Shown: positions 47,828-55,537 of the stretch, piece after piece
How the letters are laid out: every line of letters begins with the position of its first letter
Position numbering within the stretch: the stretch's first letter is position 1
Origin: Chryseobacterium sp. 3008163
Lineage (GTDB): Bacteria; Bacteroidota; Bacteroidia; Flavobacteriales; Weeksellaceae
Assembly (NCBI RefSeq): GCF_003669035.1
Contig: NZ_CP033070.1
Span: 1,488,001 to 1,552,000 of the forward strand
Length of the DNA stretch: 64,000 bases
Direction of reading: 5' to 3'
Made by a program: the position numbers and the translations under genes
Notes under the pieces: model-generated
What the model saw: the letters and a program-made list of their open reading frames with translations, nothing else
Database searches by the model: none
Told to the model about the DNA's origin: nothing

Positions 47828-48789
47828 TCAAATTTTAATTGAATCTTCTTGAGGTTCAGAAAGTTTATTTTTTTCATTGGAGTTTTGATAGCTATTGCCT
47901 GAATTACCCCCATCAAATTCCCTTTCGTCGATCTCACTATCACCATTATATTTTTCTGGTTCAATTACATCGTAATTTGTATTTCGTATATCTACGCTAT
48001 TATTTTTTTTCGGTGATCAAATATATTTTTCTCTTGTAAACCATTATTATCATAAGAAATTTTGGTTAAACCTAAAAAACCATAAGCGGTGAGTAAATTC
48101 TCTTTTGAATTTTCATCTTTAAAAGTTAGCTTCCTAACTAAAACAAGATCTTCCTCGTAAATACCTACATTCTTATATCCGTTCTGAGACAAGAAAAATG
48201 TAATAAAAGTCTCAGAATATTTCTCGTTCAGCTCTTCACCAATAAAGAAATTTTTCATTATTTTAATAAGCTGAGGTTGATGAAGCATCACATCATCAAC
48301 AATTTTATTTTGCATTTGATTTCGATCAGGTTTAAAATAGAATGCTGAAATACTAAACAAGATAATTAAACCAACGATAATAAAAAAAGAATAACTTTCT
48401 CCTGATTGCGTTTTTTGAGTTATGTAATGATCGTTTACACTCTTTTTAGATACAATTTGATCTAAGTTTTGATTCTCCTGAGCAGGAAACATAATTGAAA
48501 TATCTCTTAATATTTCCAATGCAAGATCATTATTATAATCTTCTATGAGCTTCGGAATTCTGAAGAGATCAATTATTGCCCAAATAAATAATCCTCCTGC
48601 GGTTAGTAAAAATAATATAAGCCATCCTAATTTTTTAAGATAAGCGTAATACCAACCGCCCAAAATCCAAAGTAAATAAGCTACTCCTAGTGATTTTTTG
48701 CGTCTTTCAAATTCTCCAATAAAAATACGTTGTTGTTCAGAATTTAGATCTCGATATTTTTTCTGAACCATATAAGAAAAGTTCCCCAT
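47828..48789 (-). CDS. TM2-domain membrane protein, frame broken near the end
   Basis: Starting at ATG 48789, or the ATG at 48771, the protein has a TM2 domain (KSLGVAYLLWILGGWYYAYL, WLILFLLTAGGLFIWAIIDLF). A cytoplasmic linker and a third membrane helix (SFFIIVGLIILFSISAFYF) follow, and then a soluble tail. The frame ends at a T8 run (48003-48010). One added base extends it by 60 Asn/Glu/Ser-rich residues to 47828, 320 residues in all. TM2 proteins have no single known function. It is coupled to the downstream lipoprotein gene. Confidence 0.65.
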
Positions 48790-48864
48790 GATTAATTTTT
48801 TGACTGTAAAAGTTCCATACAGTCGCTTAAATTCATAGAAAAAGCGTGGAACTGAAGCCAATCC

Positions 48865-48973
48865 GTTACTGAGGTACTAGGATACCTGACAACCAGAAAG
48901 ACTTAGCCCACGCCTAGCGTGAGCGTAAATCGATCGGATTTGGTTGTCTTGAAGATTCCTAGTTTTCAGTAAC
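48865..48973. repeat. 110-base nested palindrome beside the integrase gene
   Basis: Left arm 48865-48895 (GTTACTGA...ACTAGGAT...GACAACCA) pairs imperfectly with right arm 48941-48973. Inside, CACGC CTA GCGTG (48909-48921) forms a second hairpin and CGATCG (48931-48936) is a third small palindrome. It is more GC-rich than the rest of the island and contains no ORF. A replication origin, a recombination or transfer site, or a structured RNA are possible. It is flanked by the integrase and TM2 genes. Confidence 0.75.
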
Positions 48974-49027
48974 CAATACGATAGCTTACGCTTTTGTATT
49001 AAAATTATATTTTATTCTTTTACGAAA

Positions 49028-50185
49028 TTACGATTTTTTACCATAATTAAAGTCTTTTACTGCATTCTGAAGTAAAGAAAAATTAGAATTTGTATAAACT
49101 AATGTACTTGCAATCTTTTTGTGCCCTAACAATTTACTTACTATAGATAAAGGAATATTAAACTTATATACTAAGCTGCTTGCGAAAGTATGCCTTGCAA
49201 GATGAAAATGTACTCTTTTATTAATCTTTGCCAAAGTTGCTAAGTCTTTCAATTTATTATTAACAGTCTGGTTAGTAATGAAAGGAAAAATTTTTTCATC
49301 TTTTTTCTTTCCTACCATATAACCGCTCAAAATCGCTCTAGCTTCTGAGGTGAACGGAATTTTTATATCATCATCAGTTTTTTGTTGCGTAAAAGAAAGG
49401 ACAGAAGTTTGAAGATCTACGTTTTTAACTAATAAATTTTCACAATCACTAAACCTCAATCCAGTATAACAAGCGAAAAGAAACATATCCTTTGTTAATT
49501 GATATTTTTTGCTTTGATCTACATCTAGTTTAAAATTTCTCAAACTTACTACTTCCGCCTCATCTAAAAAATCTTCATTCTCTTTGGGACCTTGAAATTT
49601 AAAATTATTGTAAGGAGAAAATTTAATCATTTCCTTTAGATAAATTTCTTGGATAATAGCTTTAAGGCACTTATGCATATTATAGATTGCACCGCCTTCC
49701 TTTAGATTTAACTTTCTCAAGTATAAATCGAACCCTTTCACGAAACTATAATTAATATCTGACGTGCATATATTTGATTTATAACTTTTAAGTCTCCTTC
49801 TTAAAAGTGAGTACTTATACAAAGTAGCTTCTTTAAGCCCTTTTCCGATAACAATTTCATCGAATAGCTGGTAGAAATCATTATCTTTTTTTCCCTTCAA
49901 AAATCTATCAATTAAATCAAATGTAACAGAAACTCCACCAGCTTCTTTCAAACTACAGAAAGTTTGTAAATCAGATTTAATTTTATCAAGCTTAACATTC
50001 AATAGTTTAAATCCTTTTCCAATTGCCTTTGAATTTTTATCATCCCAATGATTTGGGTCGATTGATTCTTTTAAGCTTATTTTTTTTGAGCGAGAATTAA
50101 TTATCACTTGTAAAATTAAAGGGTTCTCTCCTTTCACATTTCTCTTATCAGTTCTTCTGACAATCTTTATTGAACATTTATTCAT
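49028..50185 (-). CDS. tyrosine recombinase / integrase of the island
   Basis: This intact 385-residue site-specific recombinase has an Arm-DNA-binding N-terminus, a SAM-like core-binding domain (about 105-195) and a catalytic domain. The catalytic domain holds Arg244 (TGLRFSDCENL), His328 and Arg331 (HLARHTFAS), His355 (LLGHKKIAS) and Tyr364 (TLVYTN). All catalytic residues are present. The length and layout match Bacteroidetes integrative element integrases. It points away from the tRNA and lies 355 bases from it, as expected for an enzyme that inserted the island there. Confidence 0.93.
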   Translation of the reverse strand: MNKCSIKIVRRTDKRNVKGENPLILQVIINSRSKKISLKESIDPNHWDDKNSKAIGKGFKLLNVKLDKIKSDLQTFCSLKEAGGVSVTFDLIDRFLKGKKDNDFYQLFDEIVIGKGLKEATLYKYSLLRRRLKSYKSNICTSDINYSFVKGFDLYLRKLNLKEGGAIYNMHKCLKAIIQEIYLKEMIKFSPYNNFKFQGPKENEDFLDEAEVVSLRNFKLDVDQSKKYQLTKDMFLFACYTGLRFSDCENLLVKNVDLQTSVLSFTQQKTDDDIKIPFTSEARAILSGYMVGKKKDEKIFPFITNQTVNNKLKDLATLAKINKRVHFHLARHTFASSLVYKFNIPLSIVSKLLGHKKIASTLVYTNSNFSLLQNAVKDFNYGKKS

Positions 50186-50538
50186 TGTATAACAATTTTA
50201 GGTTATACTTTCAATAACTATAGTAGTGATTTAGAAAGAGAAAAATCAGCTAATTTAAGAATAACTTTCTGAATAAAAAAAATTAATTACCTGATTACCA
50301 GTAATTTAAATAAATTATTTATTGAAAATATTTTTTTTACCACTAGTCATATCTAACCAAAATTAGGTAGTATTCAATTTTATTATAAAATGACGAAAAA
50401 ATCTAAGGGGGAAACGTGAGGGGAAACTCAATTAGTGAACGATGGGTATAAATGACTACAAAACCTAGTTGTAAACCATAAAAAAACCCCTAAAATAGGG
50501 GTTTTTAAAAATTTGGAAGAAAATCGTTCTTCACATCT
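50186..50538. other. non-coding right end of the island
   Basis: This 353-base AT-rich stretch upstream of the integrase has no ORF. It holds two GGGGAAAC words at 50407-50427 matching those at the left end, then the terminator at 50483-50506. The integrase promoter should lie here, but no clear box is seen. Confidence 0.6.
50483..50506 (-). terminator. island-supplied terminator for the tRNA
   Basis: AAAACCCC pairs with GGGGTTTT around TAAAATA with A and T flanks, about 35 bases downstream of the minus-strand tRNA 3' end. Confidence 0.75.
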
Positions 50539-50559
50539 GTGGTCCCACCTGGGCTCGAA
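50539..50559. repeat. right attachment site within the tRNA 3' end
   Basis: This 21-base sequence is identical to 36357-36377. It covers the last T-arm bases and the 3' acceptor strand of the tRNA, the standard target of tyrosine integrases. The island provided this copy and so kept the tRNA functional. Confidence 0.92.
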
Positions 50560-50613
50560 CCAGGGACCACCTGATTATGAGTCAGGTGCTCTAACCAACT
50601 GAGCTATAGGACC
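50540..50613 (-). tRNA. tRNA with CAU anticodon (elongator Met or Ile2)
   Basis: On the minus strand the acceptor GGTCCTA pairs with TGGGACC. The D-arm is GCTC-AGTTGGTTA-GAGC, the anticodon stem-loop has CTCATAA (anticodon CAU), and the T-arm is CCTGG-TTCGAGC-CCAGG. The discriminator is A and no CCA is encoded. CAU can belong to elongator Met or, with lysidine, Ile; sequence alone does not decide. It is the integration target of the island. Confidence 0.95.
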
Positions 50614-50675
50614 TCAAAATTTGGTTAAATTTTGTGTTTGCAAAAATAGTAAAATTTCTTTCACTACAAAATTTT

Positions 50676-51073
50676 TTATGGTTTTTCTTGGCAAAGTTCT
50701 ATCAATACTCCGTTCGTAGATTTTGGATGAAGGAAGACAACTAATTTGTTATCAGCACCTTCTTTTGGTTCTTCGGAGATAAATTGAAAACCTTCTTTTT
50801 TAATCTTTCCACTTCTTCAATGATGTTTTCTACTCCAAAAGCCAAATGATGAATCCCCTCGCCTTTTTTTTCGATGAATTTAGAAATCGGACTTTCAGGA
50901 TTGGTAGCTTCCAACAACTCTATTTTACTTTCACCGGTTTGATAAAAAGAGGTGGTCACTCCTTCCCTTTCCACCGTTTCATTTTTATATGATTTTTTTC
51001 CTAAAAGCTTTTCAAAAAGCTCGTCAGAAAAACCTAAAGTTTTTACCGCAATACCGATATGTTCTAATTTCAT
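50676..51073 (-). CDS. mce: methylmalonyl-CoA epimerase, frame broken
   Basis: The first 95 residues (KLEHIGIAVKTLGFSDELFEKLLG, IELLEATNPESPISKFIEKKGEGIHHLAFGV) match the VOC-fold epimerase that interconverts (S)- and (R)-methylmalonyl-CoA. Metal residues are His5, His74 and a late Glu. The frame is lost at the T6 run 50796-50801. One added base gives EGFQFISEEPKEGADNKLV and the ending GVLIELCQEKP, restoring 132 residues and the final metal-binding Glu. Because this is a conserved housekeeping enzyme, its break is the best sign that such breaks here are sequence errors. Confidence 0.82.
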
Positions 51074-51231
51074 AAATTTTATATTGTTTTAAAGTCTACT
51101 GAAATCATCATATCATCAGTTTTCACTTACAGAAAATTGAGCTGAAGATGATTTCAAGACCGTTTTGGCTTAATTAATCGAAAATTTGATGGTTTCGTTT
51201 ATTTTCAAATAAGCAATTCAAACAAAAATAG

Positions 51232-51239
51232 TAAATTTG
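51232..51239 (+). promoter_or_regulatory. -7 promoter box for rbfA
   Basis: TAAATTTG fits the Bacteroidetes TAnnTTTG box and lies 8 bases before the rbfA start, so the transcript would be nearly leaderless. No clear -33 TTG is seen. Confidence 0.45.
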
Positions 51240-51247
51240 CAGAACTT

Positions 51248-51607
51248 ATGGAAAGTAACAGACAAAGAAAAGTAGCACAAATTATACAGGAAGATTTCGC
51301 AGAATTGTTCCGCAAACAGTCAGCAGAAAGCAAACAAAGTTTTTTAGTTTCGGTTTCTGATGTCAAAATTTCTCCGGATTTGGGGGTTGCAAAAATTTAT
51401 TTAAGCATTTTCCCGCAGGAATTCAGAGCTTCAATCATGAAAGAGATTGAAACTAACAAAGCACAGTACAGAAATTTCTTGGGTCAAAAGATGGCTAAGC
51501 AAGTTCGTGTAATTCCTCAGCTCAGCTTTTATCTGGATACCGCTCTTGATGATGTAGAAAAAATAGAAAAAGAACTGAGAGGCGAAGGCGACAATCCTGT
51601 ATTGTAA
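51248..51607 (+). CDS. rbfA: 30S ribosome-binding factor A
   Basis: This 119-residue KH-like protein needed for 16S rRNA 5' maturation and cold adaptation starts RQRKVAQIIQEDFAELF. It has SVSDVKISPDLGVAKIYLSIF, then RVIPQLSFYLDTALDDVEKIEKEL, all typical of RbfA. Length is normal. The permease gene follows 6 bases after its stop. Confidence 0.93.
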   Translation: MESNRQRKVAQIIQEDFAELFRKQSAESKQSFLVSVSDVKISPDLGVAKIYLSIFPQEFRASIMKEIETNKAQYRNFLGQKMAKQVRVIPQLSFYLDTALDDVEKIEKELRGEGDNPVL

Positions 51608-51613
51608 ACCATC

Positions 51614-52819
51614 TTGAAAAACATTGCATTTTATATAGCTTCACGCTACCTTTTATCTAAAAAAGGAAGTACGGCAGTCACATTCATTACGTGGCTGGCG
51701 GTGGGCGCTATGACGGTTGCCGTCGCTGCAATGTTTGTCATTATCTCTGTGTTTTCAGGTTTAGAGGTATTTAATCAGAATTTGATTTCAAATCTTCATG
51801 CCGATTTAACGATTAAAAGTACATCGGGGAAAACCATAAAAGATTTTGATAAGATTAAAGGTATTTTAAAAAAGAATACAGAAATTCTGAATTTCTCGCG
51901 TGTGATTGAGGAAAAAGTTTATCTCAATTATAACGGAAAAGGTGACATTGGGTATTTACGAGGTGTAGATTCTTCTTATATTAAAGTAAACCCGATTGAC
52001 AATACCATTTTTTTTGGTAAATATCCCAGCTTTCAATATTCCAATGAAGTTATTATGGAACACGGTCTCGAAATGCGACTTTCGATTCCTGTTGATACTT
52101 TGAATAATTTCGCTACGGTTTTTATGCCAAAATCCGGAACCGGAATTATCAATAAAGAAGAAGATATTTACAACAAAAAGAATATTCTGGTTACCGGTAT
52201 TTTTCCGGGAAATGATCAATTAAACAATTACATCATTGCACCGATTGAGTTGTCTGAAGAACTTCTTGATCTTCCAAAAAACTCGGCTTACCAAATTGTA
52301 ATTAAACTTAAAAACCCTGACAAAATTAATCAGGTAAAAAAGGATTTACTTTCATCAATCGGCAAAGGAGTTGAAATTAAAACCAAGCAAGAAGAGAACG
52401 CAGCTTTCTGGAAGATGATTAATACAGAAAAACTTTTCATTTATTTAATATTCGCTTTGGTAATTTTCATTACAACATTCAATTTGGCCGGAGCAATTAT
52501 CATCTTACAACTCGACAAAAAGCAACAGGCAAAATCATTAATATCTTTAGGATTTCCTTTAAGTCATTTAAGGAAAACATATTTCTATACGGGAATTTTA
52601 ATTGTTGTCTTAGGCGTTATTTCAGGCTTACTTTTGGGAACAGCATTATGTTTTTTTCAATTGAAAACTGAGTTTTTCAAAGCTGTTGAAACCTTACCTT
52701 TCCCTGTGAAAATTGTGGCAGAAAATTATTTAATAGTTGCTGCAACCGCTTCTATATTCGGAATTTCTATTTCTTGGTTTTTCTCAAAGATCAGTAAAGA
52801 TTACATTACTAAAAATTAA
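51614..52819 (+). CDS. ABC transporter permease, LolC/LolE type
   Basis: This 401-residue MacB/LolE-type permease has one N-terminal membrane helix (TFITWLAVGAMTVAVAAMFVIISVFSGL), a large periplasmic domain (residues 50-260) and three C-terminal helices. The IASRYLLSKKGS start is typical of lipoprotein-releasing LolC/E subunits, which move lipoproteins from the inner membrane. The TTG at 51614 is the only suitable start. No ATPase gene is next to it; the partner LolD must be elsewhere. Confidence 0.82.
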   Translation: MKNIAFYIASRYLLSKKGSTAVTFITWLAVGAMTVAVAAMFVIISVFSGLEVFNQNLISNLHADLTIKSTSGKTIKDFDKIKGILKKNTEILNFSRVIEEKVYLNYNGKGDIGYLRGVDSSYIKVNPIDNTIFFGKYPSFQYSNEVIMEHGLEMRLSIPVDTLNNFATVFMPKSGTGIINKEEDIYNKKNILVTGIFPGNDQLNNYIIAPIELSEELLDLPKNSAYQIVIKLKNPDKINQVKKDLLSSIGKGVEIKTKQEENAAFWKMINTEKLFIYLIFALVIFITTFNLAGAIIILQLDKKQQAKSLISLGFPLSHLRKTYFYTGILIVVLGVISGLLLGTALCFFQLKTEFFKAVETLPFPVKIVAENYLIVAATASIFGISISWFFSKISKDYITKN

Positions 52820-52842
52820 CATATTACGGTTAATATTTTTCG

Positions 52843-52850
52843 TAGATTTG
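52843..52850 (+). promoter_or_regulatory. -7 promoter box for the endonuclease gene
   Basis: TAGATTTG fits TAnnTTTG and lies 17 bases before the start codon. No convincing -33 box is seen. Confidence 0.45.
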
Positions 52851-52867
52851 CCTTCCAATTTAAAAAA

Positions 52868-54667
52868 ATGAAGCGAATTTTATTTTCTTTTGTATTAAGT
52901 ATTCTTTTTATTAATGCTTTTGCACAAATTCCGACTGGATATTACGACAACGCAACCGGTACCGGAGCAGCTTTGAAAACTCAGCTTAAAACAATTATAA
53001 CTGCCGGACATAATCCCGGTTCTTATGGTGGTTTATGGATAGCTTATCAAACTACTGATATCGATAATTTTTACGAAAATGACGGGTCGGTTCTTGATAT
53101 TTATTCGGAAAATCCAACCAATTCAGATCCATACAATTACACAGTAGGAAGCACCAATCAATGTGGATCCAATGGCTACGGAGGTGAAGGAGATTGCTAC
53201 AACAGAGAGCATATCATTCCGCAAAGTTTATTTAACGAAGCATCACCGATGGTATCAGATATACATTTCATCCGTGCTACAGATGGTTACGTAAACAATA
53301 TTAGAGGTAGTTTACCTTTTGGTATGGTAGGTGTTACAAATTACATTTCCGATAACGGTTCTAAAAGAGGAAGCTCTGTATCTGCAGGATATACCGGAAC
53401 TGTATTTGAACCTATCAACGAATTTAAAGGTGATGTAGCAAGAATGATTTTTTATTTTGTAACAAGATATGAAAGTCAACTATCAAATTTTAGTTCTGGA
53501 AATATGCTTGGGAACTCTCCTTATCCGGGATTACAACAATGGCAACTGAACCAATTATTGGCTTGGCATACGCAGGATCCAGTATCTCAGCTAGAAATTA
53601 GCAGAAACAACGCATCTTATGTTTATCAAGGAAACAGAAACCCTTACATCGACAACCCATCATACGTAACTGCTGTCTGGGGAACACCTGTTATTGACAC
53701 ACAAGCTCCGACCGCTCCAACTAATTTAGTTGCAAATAATCCGACATCAAACACTGTTGCATTGAGCTGGACAGCTTCAACCGACAATGTAGGAGTAGCG
53801 GGATATGACATCTATGCAAATTCAGTATTTAAAGCTACAGTATCAGGAACAACAGCAACTGTTCAGGGGCTAGCTCCTTTAACGGCTTACAACTTTTATG
53901 TAATTGCTAAAGATGCAGCAGGAAACCCATCTCCTCAAAGCAATATTGCAAATGAAACTACATTAGCAGGACAACCTGGAGGCAGCAGCTGTGGAACAGA
54001 AGACTTTACAAACATTCCGACCTCTACAAATCCTGCTTATGCTACCAGAACTTGGACTAACAACGGCATCACATGGACATCAACTGATTCTAGAGTAGAT
54101 GAAGTAATTAATGGTAAGGCTATAACACTTAGAGATAGCGAACTCACAAGCACTACTCTTTCTGGTGGAATTCAAAACTTGCAAATAAAAACACAATTAA
54201 AATACGGAAGTACTGCTGGTACACTCAATGTTTTAATAAATGGCAACCTTGTAGGGACAATTCCTTATACAGCAGATAAAAGCATGACAATTGCCACAAT
54301 TAATAATATCAATATCTCAGGAAATGTTGTGATTAAAATAGTTAACCCGCCTAGCAGTAATAATGGCAATAGAGTTGCGTTAGACGATCTTAGCTGGACG
54401 TGTTTTAGCGCACTATCAACTTCTGAAACATCAAAAGAAAAATCTTTCAGCATCTACCCTAACCCGGTAAAAAACAATGAGGTTTTTGTAAAAGGTGAAA
54501 ACTTAAACAAAATTGTAAAAGCTGAAATTTATGACTTATCAGGAAAATTAATCAGGTCGATTGAAAATCCTTTTAAAAACTCAAACAAAATCAATCTTCA
54601 CGGAATTACCAAAGGAGTTTACATCCTGAAAACAGACAACAGTACTTCAAAATTCATCGTAGATTAA
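52868..54667 (+). CDS. secreted endonuclease I with Fn3 and T9SS tail
   Basis: This 599-residue exported nuclease has a signal peptide ending AFAQ and an endonuclease I (His-Me finger) domain at about 25-270, with NREHIIPQSLF as the catalytic motif. A fibronectin type III domain (about 278-367, APTAPTNLVANNPTSN) and a beta-sandwich module (about 375-520) follow. The C-terminal T9SS type A sorting signal (FSIYPNPVKNNEVF, GVYILKTDNSTSKFIVD) closes the protein. It would degrade extracellular DNA for nutrients. Secretion by T9SS supports the Flavobacteriia assignment. Confidence 0.92.
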   Translation: MKRILFSFVLSILFINAFAQIPTGYYDNATGTGAALKTQLKTIITAGHNPGSYGGLWIAYQTTDIDNFYENDGSVLDIYSENPTNSDPYNYTVGSTNQCGSNGYGGEGDCYNREHIIPQSLFNEASPMVSDIHFIRATDGYVNNIRGSLPFGMVGVTNYISDNGSKRGSSVSAGYTGTVFEPINEFKGDVARMIFYFVTRYESQLSNFSSGNMLGNSPYPGLQQWQLNQLLAWHTQDPVSQLEISRNNASYVYQGNRNPYIDNPSYVTAVWGTPVIDTQAPTAPTNLVANNPTSNTVALSWTASTDNVGVAGYDIYANSVFKATVSGTTATVQGLAPLTAYNFYVIAKDAAGNPSPQSNIANETTLAGQPGGSSCGTEDFTNIPTSTNPAYATRTWTNNGITWTSTDSRVDEVINGKAITLRDSELTSTTLSGGIQNLQIKTQLKYGSTAGTLNVLINGNLVGTIPYTADKSMTIATINNINISGNVVIKIVNPPSSNNGNRVALDDLSWTCFSALSTSETSKEKSFSIYPNPVKNNEVFVKGENLNKIVKAEIYDLSGKLIRSIENPFKNSNKINLHGITKGVYILKTDNSTSKFIVD

Positions 54668-54689
54668 TTAAACTAAATATTATTCAACT

Positions 54690-54719
54690 AAAAGACCGAT
54701 TTTTTCGGTCTTTTTTTTA
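54690..54719 (+). terminator. Rho-independent terminator
   Basis: AAAAGACCGA pairs with TCGGTCTTTT and is followed by a T run, about 25 bases after the endonuclease stop. Confidence 0.88.
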
Positions 54720-54729
54720 TTTTTGAATT

Positions 54730-55467
54730 ATGGATTCCAATAAAAAACTAGGTCTCATCGGGAGAAACATTTCGTATTCTTTTTCTAAGAATTTTTTTGA
54801 AGAAAAATTTCAAAAGCAGATGCTCACTCATTTTTCATATCAGATTTTTGATCTTCAGGAAATTGACGAGGTTAAAAATTTATTGAAAGATTCTGAGCTT
54901 TTAGGCTTTAACGTAACAATTCCTTACAAAGAAAAAATCATTGATTATCTGGATGATTTAAGTGATGAGGCCAGAGAAATTGGAGCAGTGAACTGTGTCT
55001 TGATTCATGACGGAAAAAAAACAGGTTACAACACCGATGTATTTGGTTTTGAAAAAACATTAAAAATTCACAGAAAAGCACATCAAAATACGGCTTTGAT
55101 TTTAGGAAATGGCGGCGCTGCAAAAGCAATTCAATATGTTTTAACTAAAAATGGAATTTCATCAAAAATAGTTTCGAGAAATTCAGATTTAAATTTTGAA
55201 AATTTAGATAAAGAAACCGTAGAAAATCATAAAATTATCGTGCAATGCACCCCTGTCGGAACATTTCCAAATATTGAAGATTGCCTGGATTTTCCTTTTG
55301 ACGGACTTTCAAAAGATCACTTGGTGATTGACTTAATTTACAATCCAAATTATTCAAAATTCATCATTAAATCCGCTGAAAATGAAGCAAAAACGGTGAA
55401 CGGATATTACATGCTTGAGCAACAAGCAGAAAAAGCATGGGAAATTTGGAATAATAAAAAAAAATAA
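54730..55467 (+). CDS. aroE: shikimate dehydrogenase
   Basis: This 245-residue NADP-dependent enzyme of the chorismate pathway starts LGLIGRNISYSFSKNFF, with the shikimate-binding Ser pair. It has FNVTIPYKEKI with the catalytic Lys, GAVNCVL, GYNTDVFGF with the catalytic Asp, and the dinucleotide loop GNGGAAKAI (about 129). Length is slightly short but complete, as in Bacteroidetes. Confidence 0.93.
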   Translation: MDSNKKLGLIGRNISYSFSKNFFEEKFQKQMLTHFSYQIFDLQEIDEVKNLLKDSELLGFNVTIPYKEKIIDYLDDLSDEAREIGAVNCVLIHDGKKTGYNTDVFGFEKTLKIHRKAHQNTALILGNGGAAKAIQYVLTKNGISSKIVSRNSDLNFENLDKETVENHKIIVQCTPVGTFPNIEDCLDFPFDGLSKDHLVIDLIYNPNYSKFIIKSAENEAKTVNGYYMLEQQAEKAWEIWNNKKK

Positions 55468-55537
55468 CATAAATTAGTACTTTATTAGGCTTTTACTACA
55501 TATAGAGAAATAACGCCACTCACATAAAAGATTTGCT

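Larger units (their letters stand above)
36357..50559. mobile_element. 14.2 kb tRNA-integrated genomic island
   Basis: A 21-base direct repeat brackets the region, a tyrosine integrase lies just inside the right end, and the tRNA gene is kept intact at that end. Base composition is visibly more AT-rich than on either side. Cargo from left to right: four-gene MTase-HD-ORC operon (minus), nuclease-cyclase fusion and HEPN-like gene (plus), replication-initiator-like gene and HTH gene (minus), OLD-like nuclease, lipoprotein, TM2 protein, nested palindrome, integrase (all minus). No conjugation or phage structural genes are seen, so it is a non-self-transmissible integrative element or a satellite. 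Confidence 0.9.

Noticed and set aside
36357..50559. Intact prophage or conjugative element
   Set aside because: There are no capsid, terminase, tail, relaxase-coupling or type IV secretion genes, only an integrase, an HTH gene and an initiator-like gene.
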